From an uncultured Pseudodesulfovibrio sp. (GTDB lineage: Bacteria; Desulfobacterota; Desulfovibrionia; Desulfovibrionales; Desulfovibrionaceae), in NCBI GenBank assembly GCA_947259235.1, contig CAMYLL010000077.1, positions 1-9,400 on the forward strand: DNA of 9,400 nt. Direction: 5' to 3'. Of the stretch, positions 1 through 5,801 are shown piece after piece (within the stretch, counting starts at the first letter, position 1; each line of letters starts with the position of its first letter). Both the position numbers and the translations under genes were made by a program. The notes beneath the pieces are model-generated. The model saw nothing but the letters and a program-made list of their open reading frames with translations. It was not told the origin of the DNA and did no database searches.

Positions 1-636
1 GCCGCCGTGCTCTGCGATCCGCGCGGCCTGGGCGCGGGCGTAGTGGCGGGTTGCCTCGGCGTCGAATTCCGGATGGAACTGCACCCCCCAGGTGTGCCGC
101 CCCAGGCGGAAGGCCTGATGCGGGTCGTGGTCGCTGGCGGCAAGGATCGCGCTGTTCGGCGGCAGGGTCAGCGCGGTCTGCGAGTGGGTGACATGGGCGG
201 GGAAGGCGGCGGGGAGTCGCGAAAAGAGCGGATCGGCCCCGGCCTCGGCGGTCAGGGTAACGGTCACGGTTCCGATCTCCGGGCCTTGGGGGTGATATCC
301 GGCGCGCCCGCCCAGTGCATGGGCCATGAGCTGATGGCCGAAGCAGATGCCGAGCAGGGGCAGCCCCGCTTCATGCGCCAGGACCAGCCAGCGGCCGGCG
401 ACCAGCATCCAGTCGGCGTCGTCTGTGACCATGTCGTGGGAGCCGGTGATGACGCATCCTGCCAGTTTCTCCGGTGCGGGCAAGGGGTCGCCCCTGTGGA
501 CGTCCGCAAAGCAGACCTGACCGGAATCAGGGCCCATGCCCGATGCGGTCCAGTGCTCGAAGTCGCCTCTGGCGTGGGCAAGCTCGTCAAAGGTGGATCC
601 TGTCTTGAGGATGAGAATGGGATTTGTGACGGACAT
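1..636 (-). CDS. Class I glutamine amidotransferase (GMP synthase-like GATase1), 3' end outside the window
   Basis: This frame is open for 212 codons, from an ATG at 636 to the window edge, with no stop. It encodes a class I (triad) glutamine amidotransferase domain, which hydrolyses glutamine and passes ammonia to an acceptor. The nucleophile elbow GICFGHQ places the catalytic Cys at residue 98. The motif GVQFHPEF near residues 184-191 supplies His188 and Glu190, completing the Cys-His-Glu triad. The segment VITGSHDMVTDD near 62-73 is typical of the stand-alone GMP-synthase-like amidotransferase family. These proteins are usually about 230-240 aa, so only the last few dozen residues should be missing. 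No synthetase partner domain is visible, so the acceptor substrate is unknown. A weak AGGGTG lies about 10-15 nt upstream. The gene is divergent from the M48 protease gene and has its own likely promoter at 677-705. Confidence 0.9.
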   Translation of the reverse strand, partial: MSVTNPILILKTGSTFDELAHARGDFEHWTASGMGPDSGQVCFADVHRGDPLPAPEKLAGCVITGSHDMVTDDADWMLVAGRWLVLAHEAGLPLLGICFGHQLMAHALGGRAGYHPQGPEIGTVTVTLTAEAGADPLFSRLPAAFPAHVTHSQTALTLPPNSAILAASDHDPHQAFRLGRHTWGVQFHPEFDAEATRHYARAQAARIAEHGG

Positions 637-652
637 GATGACAACACCCTGG

Positions 653-666
653 CTTAACTGGTTAAG
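653..666. promoter_or_regulatory. 14-bp palindrome CTTAACTGGTTAAG, possible operator
   Basis: Two perfect 6-bp inverted arms (CTTAAC and GTTAAG) flank a 2-bp centre. The site lies just downstream of the predicted -10 at 677-682, overlapping or immediately following the inferred transcription start of the amidotransferase gene. A dimeric repressor bound here would block that promoter. The symmetry and position are seen directly; the regulatory role is inferred. No regulator gene is visible in the window. Confidence 0.35.
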
Positions 667-676
667 GAACGGTCGG

Positions 677-705
677 ATTTTCTCCCACGCGAGCGTTCAA
701 GTCAA
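677..705 (-). promoter_or_regulatory. Putative sigma70-type promoter of the amidotransferase gene
   Basis: Read on the minus strand, TTGACT (705-700) is followed after exactly 17 nt by GAAAAT (682-677). These match the TTGACA and TATAAT consensus at 5/6 and 4/6 positions. Transcription would start near 670, about 34 nt upstream of the ATG at 636. This is a by-eye consensus match with no experimental support. Confidence 0.5.
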
Positions 706-775
706 GCTGGGGCTTGCGGACGGCTTGTACTCCCGGTTCGAAATGCGGTATCAGGGATGAAACAACGGAGCAGTC

Positions 776-2146
776 ATGATGCATTCATATTCCGGGACAT
801 GGAGTCGCCGCCGGTTCATACGGGCCGGGGCCATGACAGCCGTGGCCGTGGCCCTGGGCGGGTGCGCCAAGAATCCGGTTACGGGCCAGAGTCAGCTGAT
901 GCTGGTGAGCGAGACTCAGGAAATAACCATGGACAAGCAGGCCGCGCCCCATCAGTTCTCGGCCGACTACGGGCCGGTGCAGGACGGCGCGGTCAACGGC
1001 TACGTGGATGGCGTGGGCCAACGGCTGGCCGCCACCAGCCATCGGCCGGACATGCCCTACAGTTTTCGCGTGGTCAACGCCAATTACGTCAACGCCTATG
1101 CCTTTCCCGGCGGCAGCATCGCCTGCACTCGCGGCATCCTGCTGGACATGGACAATGAGGCCGAGCTGGCGGCTCTGCTCGGTCACGAGATAGGCCACGT
1201 CAACGCCCGGCACACGGCCTCGCGCATGAGCACCCAGATGCTGGCCGGAACCATGGCCGGTGTGGGCGGAGCGGTGATCGGCGCCAAATACGGCGGGGCA
1301 TGGGCCTCGCTGGCCTCCGGCATTGGCGGGTTCGGCGTGGGCGCGCTGCTGGCATCCTACAGCCGCGATGACGAGCGGCAGGCGGACAGCCTGGGCATGG
1401 AATACATGACCCGGGCGGGCTACAACCCGGACGGCATGACAGGCCTCATGGACATGCTCAACGCCCAGCATGACTCCCAGCCCAGCGCCCTGGAGGTCAT
1501 GTTCTCCACACATCCCATGAGCAGCGAGCGGCTGGAAACGGCGCGGAAGATGGCGAATGGCAAATACCTTTCCGCCAGGGAATACTCGCTCTACCGCGAG
1601 CGGTTCATGGACAACACCGCCTCCCTGCGCGCCATCAAGCCCGCAGTCTCCGAACTGCAAACCGCCGAGAAACTCCTGGGGAAAAAGAAATACAACGAGG
1701 CCGAGGGGCACATTGCCACAGCCCTTAAACAGGTTCCGGGAGATTATGCCGGGCTGATGCTGATGTCCAAGTGCATGGTGGCCCAGGAACGGTACTCGGA
1801 CGCGCAACCCTATGCCGAACAGGCACGGAAGAGCTATCCGAGCGAAGCCCAGGCCATGCAGCTCGACGGCCTGCTCTCGCTCAAGACGAAAAAATACGCC
1901 GAAGCCTTCAACAACTTCGACGCCTACGAAAAGGCGCTTCCCGGCAACCCATATACCGCCTTCTACAAGGGCTACTCCCAGGAAGGCATGGGCCACACCC
2001 GTGAAGCCGCCCAGGAATACGTCCGCTTCCTCAAACAGGTCAACGAGGGCGACCAGGCAAAATACGCCTACTACAAACTGGTGGAATGGGGCTACGTGAA
2101 GGGCAATGCGACCCCGGTTGCAAACCCATTAACCGGTCTCGCCTAG
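776..2146 (+). CDS. M48 family metalloprotease with TPR-like C-terminus, BepA-like, predicted Tat lipoprotein
   Basis: This is a predicted envelope zinc protease of 456 aa. The zinc site is HEIGH (His137, Glu138, His141), with Glu200 in SRDDERQAD as the likely third ligand. A conserved His246 sits in STHPMSSERLE, matching the inhibitory 'switch' histidine known in E. coli BepA. The N-terminus has a twin-arginine-like motif SRRRFIRAG (residues 10-18), a short hydrophobic run and a lipobox LGGC with Cys30, suggesting Tat export and lipidation. A Gly/Ala-rich segment (160-195) lies between the metal ligands, as is common in this family. Residues 290-440 are helical and TPR-like (repeated pattern KKYNEAE, ERYSDAQPY, KKYAEAFNNF). 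The family degrades or helps assemble outer-membrane proteins. Two adjacent ATGs (776, 779) follow ACGGAG at 765-770; the second has slightly better spacing. The stop codon lies in a TAGCAGG motif also present at the arsC stop. Confidence 0.92.
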   Translation: MMHSYSGTWSRRRFIRAGAMTAVAVALGGCAKNPVTGQSQLMLVSETQEITMDKQAAPHQFSADYGPVQDGAVNGYVDGVGQRLAATSHRPDMPYSFRVVNANYVNAYAFPGGSIACTRGILLDMDNEAELAALLGHEIGHVNARHTASRMSTQMLAGTMAGVGGAVIGAKYGGAWASLASGIGGFGVGALLASYSRDDERQADSLGMEYMTRAGYNPDGMTGLMDMLNAQHDSQPSALEVMFSTHPMSSERLETARKMANGKYLSAREYSLYRERFMDNTASLRAIKPAVSELQTAEKLLGKKKYNEAEGHIATALKQVPGDYAGLMLMSKCMVAQERYSDAQPYAEQARKSYPSEAQAMQLDGLLSLKTKKYAEAFNNFDAYEKALPGNPYTAFYKGYSQEGMGHTREAAQEYVRFLKQVNEGDQAKYAYYKLVEWGYVKGNATPVANPLTGLA

Positions 2147-2285
2147 CAGGACGCCGAGGCGGGCACGATTGCTTCGTTGCTGCGCCCGGGGCAAATCCTC
2201 GCGTAGGGGGGACTACGCGTCGGCCTTGCCCCGTGCTTGCGCCTTGCCGCTCGCGCCGCAGGCTCACTTGGGGTCCAGGGGCCTT
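2147..2285. other. Gene-free GC-rich structured sequence between the M48 gene and the IS relic
   Basis: No credible coding frame is visible here. The stretch begins directly after the M48 stop codon and ends where the IS-end-like sequence starts. It contains a nested hairpin at 2188-2232 and looks like an intergenic repeat rather than decayed coding DNA. I cannot tell whether it is multi-copy from this window alone. There is no T-run behind the hairpin, so it is not a classical intrinsic terminator for the protease gene. Confidence 0.5.
2188..2232. repeat. Two-tier inverted repeat (nested hairpin)
   Basis: The outer arms GGGGCAA (2188-2194) and TTGCCCC (2226-2232) enclose the inner arms CGCGTAG (2200-2206) and CTACGCG (2213-2219). 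Both pairs are perfect 7-bp complements. They are separated by small internal bulges (5 and 6 nt) and a 6-nt loop GGGGGA. The structure could form on either RNA strand. Confidence 0.6.
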
Positions 2286-2987
2286 GGCTGGTCGTTGAAA
2301 AAGACGACATTTTCCAGATCTGCTTTCGTGGTTTTGAGCGTCTTGCACAGAGTCTTGGTATCGCCTTGGTCAGCCGGGTGGATGCCCACCGCGATAACCG
2401 CGCCGGTATCCAAGTCCACAGTCTGTTCCGGCTTGCAGGCCAAGCAGTTGCCGCCGTTTTTATTTAGTGCAACCTTGGCTTCGGGATAGGCTGGAGATTC
2501 CCAGTCTTTGCTGGACGCTTTCTTGCCTTTGCGGTGTTGATCCATACGGGGCAAACCGTCGTTCGTCGGCGTGTGCATGCCGCTCTCTTTGGCCATGCGA
2601 TCGCCTTGCACAGGCCAGCTTTGGCAATCACGTCGAGTACCCAGGTGAAAAATTCTTGGTGAAGCTCCAAGGACAAACGTGAACGATTCCGGTTCAGGCT
2701 GGAGTGATCAGGCACGGACTGCCCGGCATCCAAGAGCAAAAACTCCCGCAGAGCAAGCGAGTCAGCGCAACGCCATTCAATACTCCGCTCGGACTCAATG
2801 CCTTCGAAATTACGAACCAAATGCATGCGAGAATATCGGCCAGAAGGGATGGACGGGCGGCCTTGGCGGGAGGCGTACAGAGGTGCGCAAAGCTCTTCTG
2901 CAAAACTGTCAATCCCTGCTATTTCAGCAGGGATTGAAGCCGGTCATACAATGCATGACCAGGAGACGTCGGAATTTCATCCCGAGC
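2286..2987 (-). pseudogene. IS1182/IS5-type transposase, multiply broken
   Basis: Three consecutive minus-strand frames together resemble one transposase. Fragment 1 (2987 to about 2920) reads IPTSPGHALYDRLQSLLK, then hits TAG. Fragment 2 (about 2920-2600) continues with GIDSFAEELCAPLYA, then GRPSIPSGRYSRM, FEGIESER and WRCADSLALREF, and PDHSSLNRNRSRL. This is the family's N-terminal DUF772-like region. Fragment 3 (2611 onward) carries MAKESGMHTPT, KASSKDWESPAYPEAKV and TVDLDTGAVIAVGIHPADQGDT, the start of the catalytic domain. Between fragments 2 and 3 about 35-40 residues are missing, including the segment that normally carries the first catalytic Asp. The reading then runs straight into the IS end, so the C-terminal catalytic residues are also gone. 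The protein cannot be active. The fragment order and frames are seen directly; the family assignment is from recalled sequence resemblance. Confidence 0.85.
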
Positions 2988-3093
2988 TCAGAAAATCTTC
3001 CCGTTCCGATCGCCCTGCTTTCCCAAAGTCATGCATCCCCCTTGCGCTTCGGGATATTGCCCTTGATTTGGAAGACTTATTCAACTTTCAGGT
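2286..3093 (-). mobile_element. Degraded IS1182/IS5-group insertion sequence remnant
   Basis: The limits are set by two related outer ends. The left end GGCTGGTCGTTGAAAAAG (2286-2303) and the right end read inward on the minus strand, ACCTGAAAGTTGAATAAG (3093-3076), match at 12 of 18 positions and share the core GTTGAANAAG. Between them is a transposase relic on the minus strand. The remnant is about 0.8 kb, while intact relatives are typically around 1.5 kb or more, so roughly half has been lost. No target-site duplication was recognised. The right end falls exactly where homology to endonuclease IV stops, which suggests the element inserted into, or deleted, that gene. Confidence 0.65.
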
Positions 3094-3332
3094 AGAAGCC
3101 ATGAGAGGCTACTAGATAGCGGCACCACCTTTCCCGGGCCTTGGCAAAGGCGAGGATCTCGTTATTCGGTGACGGGCCCGGCCTTATTCCAGTGGCGTTG
3201 GTTGCGCGTGAAAATTTGCAGGGGCGTGCCGCCGATGGATCGGATGTGGTCCATGGCCATCTCCAGCTCGGCCGAGGTGGGCATGTGGGCCCCGACAAGG
3301 GGAATCCTGGTTGCGTCATACTCATGTAACAT
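3077..3332 (-). pseudogene. nfo: 5' stub of endonuclease IV (apurinic endonuclease), frameshifted and truncated
   Basis: From an ATG at 3332, the minus strand reads MLHEYDATRIPLVGAHMPT, then SIGGTPLQIFTRNQRHWNK and AGPVTE, and stops at TAA (3164-3162). In the next frame the reading resumes at once with NEILAFAKARERWCRYLVASHGFYL before a TAA at 3079-3077. Together this is the N-terminus of endonuclease IV: the GAHMS...LG...QIFTRNQRQW block, followed by a VASH motif whose His is a metal ligand in the family. Only about 80 of the usual 280 or so residues remain. A roughly 1-nt indel breaks the frame after GPVTE, and the final LKVE is encoded by the IS end rather than by nfo. The gene is therefore dead. 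The remaining two-thirds of nfo does not occur on the other side of the IS remnant, so it was deleted, not merely interrupted. Confidence 0.82.
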
Positions 3333-3350
3333 GAATGACCTATACTCATG
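3318..3350. promoter_or_regulatory. Direct repeat ATACTCATG flanking a TCATG-taa-CATGA palindrome upstream of arsC
   Basis: ATACTCATG occurs at 3318-3326 and again at 3342-3350, with starts 24 bp apart. A palindrome TCATG-TAA-CATGA occupies 3322-3334. The cluster lies 46-78 nt upstream of the arsC GTG and spans the start of the dead nfo gene. TATACT at 3341-3346 could serve as a -10 box, although no good -35 is evident at the right distance. The arrangement resembles an operator/promoter region. The binding protein is unknown. Confidence 0.35.
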
Positions 3351-3395
3351 CTGAACAACGTCCTAACCCCAACCTTCACAGCCAAGGAGTCCGCC

Positions 3396-3830
3396 GTGGC
3401 AGACAAGAAAGTCCTGTTCATCTGCGTTCACAACAGCGCCCGGAGCCAAATGGCCGAAGCATATCTGAACAAGTTCAGCCAGGAGTTCGATGCCCACAGC
3501 GCTGGACTGACCCCCACCCGGATCAACCCCCTGGTGGTCGAGGTCATGGCCGAGGAGGGGTTCGACCTGGCGGGGAAAAAGACCCAAAGCGTGTTCGACC
3601 TGTTCCGGGACGGCAAGCTCTTCCAGTACGTGATCACGGTCTGCGACGAGTCCACCGAAGACCAGTGCCCCATCTTTCCCGGGGTCACTACCCGGCTCCA
3701 CTGGCCCTTTCCCGATCCGGCATCCTTTGAAGGCAGCCACGAGGAAAAGCTGGCCTCCATCCGCGAGGTCCGCGAACTGATCAAGAACACCATCCAGTCC
3801 TTCATTGCCGAGCACGGCGATGCGGATTAG
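3396..3830 (+). CDS. arsC: Arsenate reductase, thioredoxin-type ArsC (LMW protein-tyrosine-phosphatase fold)
   Basis: This 144-aa cytoplasmic protein is predicted to reduce arsenate to arsenite using a triple-cysteine relay and thioredoxin. Cys10 opens the CX5R phosphate-binding loop CVHNSAR. Cys83 (VITVCDES) and Cys91 (QCPIFPG) fit the two further redox cysteines of S. aureus-type ArsC (Cys82 and Cys89), with one extra residue between them. Asp107 in WPFPDPA is the expected general acid. The GTG at 3396 is the best start: AAGGAG at 3384-3389 precedes it by 6 nt, and an upstream in-frame ATG at 3348 has no such site and would add a non-homologous tail. The gene stands alone, with no arsR, arsB or acr3 nearby, so arsenite export must be encoded elsewhere. 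A role as a tyrosine phosphatase is less likely given the extra cysteines. The stop codon lies inside the end of a repeat-like element. Confidence 0.9.
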   Translation: MADKKVLFICVHNSARSQMAEAYLNKFSQEFDAHSAGLTPTRINPLVVEVMAEEGFDLAGKKTQSVFDLFRDGKLFQYVITVCDESTEDQCPIFPGVTTRLHWPFPDPASFEGSHEEKLASIREVRELIKNTIQSFIAEHGDAD

Positions 3831-3900
3831 CAGGCTGTTGGAAATCAGCCTGCGCGGACCGGAAACGAGCCGCTTCGGACTTATTCAGCATCCTGTTAGG
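3827..3900. repeat. MITE-like short element with imperfect terminal inverted repeats
   Basis: The left end TTAGCAGGCTGTTGGAAAT (3827-3845) and the right end read on the minus strand, CTAACAGGATGCTGAATAA (3899-3881), match at about 12 of 19 positions. The TGTTG/GCTGAATAAG style resembles the ends of the IS remnant at 2286-3093. The left arm also forms a local hairpin CAGGCTG (3831-3837) / CAGCCTG (3846-3852). The TAG stop of arsC (3828-3830) lies within the left repeat. The element has no coding capacity. Confidence 0.45.
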
Positions 3901-3912
3901 CCCCTGGCGGGT

Positions 3913-3990
3913 CCGGGCAGCGCCCGGCCGCCGGAGGCCTCTTCTCTTCTCTTCTCTTTTCTTCCCTTCTTTTCTCTCTCTCTCTCCCGC
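3913..3990. repeat. GC hairpin followed by long pyrimidine (C/T) tract
   Basis: CCGGGC-AGC-GCCCGG (3913-3927) is a perfect 6-bp hairpin. After a short GC-rich spacer, 3938-3988 is a nearly pure C/T run built from repeated CTTCT units and then (TC)n. On the plus strand it could act as a poor terminator for arsC. On the minus strand it is the purine-rich 3' region after the DUF4911 gene. It is low-complexity DNA and probably variable in length. Confidence 0.5.
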
Positions 3991-3997
3991 CTTCCCG

Positions 3998-4300
3998 TTA
4001 TTTTTTCCGTCTCCCGGCCGTTCTGCGGGCGGGGTTCAGGACCACTTCGAGCGTCATTTCCGTGGCGGCGGCGTCGAGGAAGGCGCGCACTTCGCGGCCC
4101 AGGTGCGGGCTGTAGCGCAGTTCGAGAATCCCCTTGAATTTATTGGTCACCGTGAAGATGCCGAGGTTGTCGTAGCCTTCGAGCAGGAAGCGGAAGAGGC
4201 CGATCTTCGACGGTTCGACGCGCACGTATGTCCGCGCGGAGAATTGGGGCGGCGGCGGGCAGAGGCGCTTGCGGGGTTTTCTTCTCGAGGTGTTTTTCAT
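3998..4300 (-). CDS. DUF4911 domain-containing protein
   Basis: This is a small basic protein of 100 aa whose function is not known. A lysine/arginine-rich N-terminus (MKNTSRRKPRKR) leads into the domain. The stretch YVRVEPSKIGLFRFLLEGYDNL, followed by GIFTVTN and KGILELRYSP, then an acidic helix around REVRAFLDAAATEM, fits DUF4911. That family is common in deltaproteobacteria and Firmicutes and has a beta-alpha-beta look like a small ACT-type fold. AGGA at 4312-4309 is 8 nt before the ATG and overlaps the stop codon of the MATE gene, whose stop ends only 10 nt upstream. The two are almost certainly co-transcribed and probably translationally coupled. A functional link to the transporter is not established. 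The purine tract starts directly after the stop codon. Confidence 0.82.
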   Translation of the reverse strand: MKNTSRRKPRKRLCPPPPQFSARTYVRVEPSKIGLFRFLLEGYDNLGIFTVTNKFKGILELRYSPHLGREVRAFLDAAATEMTLEVVLNPARRTAGRRKK

Positions 4301-4310
4301 GGCTTAGGTC

Positions 4311-5729
4311 CTAGTCGGAGTCGGCGGGAATGGCAATGGCCGGGTTGGACGCGCGGTCGGCGGATTGCTGGCGTTCCAGGGCCATGATGGTCCGGCGGGC
4401 GTACCAGAAGGCGACGCAGGCGGCGCACCAGACGATGGCCGCCACGGACAGCCACAGGGAGAGGATGCCGAACCCCATAACGGTGGTGAAGAGGGTGAAC
4501 AGGGCCAGGGGGGCGACAACCTGGCGGCCAAGGCCCATCCAGATGGCGAACATGGGCCGCTTCATGCCTTGCAGGGCCGAGGTGGAGACGAAAATGACCA
4601 CGTATCCGAACAGGGTGAAGGCGTCGACGTGCAGATAGCCCGCGCCGATGGCGATGACGGACGGGTCGTCCGTGAACACGGACATGAGCGGCCGGGCGAG
4701 GATGAGCAGGGGAACGCACAGGGGCAGGAGCACGGCCGCGCCGTATTTGAGGTTGGTGCGGAACGTCTCGTGGATGCGGTCGAGGCGGTTGGCCCCGTAG
4801 TTCTGGGCGGTGATGGTCAGGGAAGCGACGTTGAGTCCGATGGTGGGCAGCAGGATGATCTGGTCGATGCGGGTGGCGATGCCGTAGGCGGCGGTGGCCT
4901 CCGGTCCGAACCGGCCCACGAAGCGGAAGATGACGAAGAAGCCCAGGGCGATGGTCATGAAGTTGAGGCTGGCCGGGAACCCCTGGTGGGCGATCTCGGC
5001 GATGACGGCGGGTCTGGGGATGAGGTTTTTGCCCCGGTTGGTCTTGAGCAGGCCGGTCTGCCGGGCCTTGATTGCCAGATAGACGCAGCCGCCCGCCTGG
5101 AGCAGCACCGTGGCCCAGGCCACGCCCGCGATGCCCATGGCGGGCAGGCCGAACCCGCCGAGGATGAACCACGGGTCCAGCGCCACGTTGAGCAGGGCGG
5201 TGACGACGAGCACGTTGCGGAAGCTCTTGGTGTCGCCTCGCGATTGGAGGACGGAGTTGAAGAGGTAGAGGAAGACCGAGGCTGCGTTGCAGGCAAAGAT
5301 GGGGTTCATGTAGGCGAGGCATTTTTCGAGATATTCGCCGCCGCCGAGCCACGCGAAGACGGGCGGCGCGAAGCTGAGGCCGAGCCAGGCCAGGAGCGCG
5401 CTCAGGGCCACGCCGAACCCGAGCATCTGCACGGCCACGAGCGATGCCTGCTCGCGGTCGCGCCCGCCCAGGGCCGCGCCCATGAGGGCCGTGGCCCCGG
5501 TGGCTATGCCGCTGGCCAGGGAGGTGATGATGAAATAGACGGGCAGCGAGAGGGCCAGCGCGGCCACGGCTTCGGTGTCTATTCGCCCGGCCCACCACGT
5601 ATCCACCACGTTGAACATGGTATGGAAGAAGAAGCCCACGCTGGCGGGTATGGCCACCTGCCTGATGACATCACGCACGGGGCGCGTGGTCAGGTCCGTG
5701 GTGTCGATGGGGATGGTGGGGGTGCTCAT
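4311..5729 (-). CDS. MATE family multidrug/cation efflux transporter
   Basis: This is an inner-membrane antiporter of 472 aa, the usual length for MATE proteins, predicted to have 12 transmembrane helices in two homologous halves. The N-half starts at residues 24-50 (QVAIPASVGFFFHTMFNVVD), and the internal repeat restarts near 247 (AHQGFPASLNFMTIAL). Other family marks are LQSRGDTKSFRN (161-172) and NVALDPWFIL (181-190). MATE pumps exchange Na+ or H+ for cationic drugs or metabolites; neither the substrate nor the coupling ion can be read from this sequence. The polar C-terminal tail (about 450-472) lies beyond the last helix. The ATG at 5729 follows the terminator of the upstream gene by only about 17 nt and has no strong Shine-Dalgarno. 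Expression may therefore rely on read-through or on a promoter upstream of the hairpin. DUF4911 follows in the same operon. Confidence 0.92.
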   Translation of the reverse strand: MSTPTIPIDTTDLTTRPVRDVIRQVAIPASVGFFFHTMFNVVDTWWAGRIDTEAVAALALSLPVYFIITSLASGIATGATALMGAALGGRDREQASLVAVQMLGFGVALSALLAWLGLSFAPPVFAWLGGGEYLEKCLAYMNPIFACNAASVFLYLFNSVLQSRGDTKSFRNVLVVTALLNVALDPWFILGGFGLPAMGIAGVAWATVLLQAGGCVYLAIKARQTGLLKTNRGKNLIPRPAVIAEIAHQGFPASLNFMTIALGFFVIFRFVGRFGPEATAAYGIATRIDQIILLPTIGLNVASLTITAQNYGANRLDRIHETFRTNLKYGAAVLLPLCVPLLILARPLMSVFTDDPSVIAIGAGYLHVDAFTLFGYVVIFVSTSALQGMKRPMFAIWMGLGRQVVAPLALFTLFTTVMGFGILSLWLSVAAIVWCAACVAFWYARRTIMALERQQSADRASNPAIAIPADSD

Positions 5730-5746
5730 GAACGCACCGTAACAGA

Positions 5747-5772
5747 AAAGGGCCTCGAAACCGAGGCCCTTT
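5747..5772 (-). terminator. Intrinsic terminator of the ligase/DRTGG operon
   Basis: An 11-bp perfect stem (AAAGGGCCTCG / CGAGGCCCTTT) has a 4-nt loop. Read on the minus strand, the stem ends in a T-run continuing as TTTTCTGTT. It lies 30 nt after the stop of the DRTGG gene. The plus-strand side is also followed by TTGTTTTGT, so it could act in both directions. It doubles as part of the leader of the MATE gene. Confidence 0.85.
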
Positions 5773-5801
5773 GTTTTGTCCGGGGGAGAAATGTGAACGG
5801 G

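Noticed and set aside
7..657. A 216-codon plus-strand open frame at the left edge
   Set aside because: It is the shadow of the minus-strand glutamine amidotransferase, whose catalytic triad is intact in the other frame.
785..1996. A 403-codon minus-strand open frame antisense to the M48 protease
   Set aside because: It has no domain or signal and is fully explained by the codon structure of the sense gene with HEIGH and lipobox motifs.
2911..2935. A perfect 10-bp hairpin AATCCCTGCT-ATTTC-AGCAGGGATT resembling a terminator or half a CRISPR repeat
   Set aside because: It falls inside the transposase relic where the reading LLK changes frame, has no T-run, and occurs only once, so it is most simply a coincidence of decayed coding sequence.
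3348..3395. N-terminal extension of ArsC from the ATG at 3348
   Set aside because: The GTG at 3396 has a well-spaced AAGGAG and puts the catalytic Cys at residue 10 as in known ArsC; the extension has no such support.
3077..3421. A 114-codon minus-strand open frame across the nfo stub and the arsC start
   Set aside because: Its first part is antisense to arsC and out of frame with nfo; only the last part coincides with the second nfo fragment, so it is not a gene of its own.
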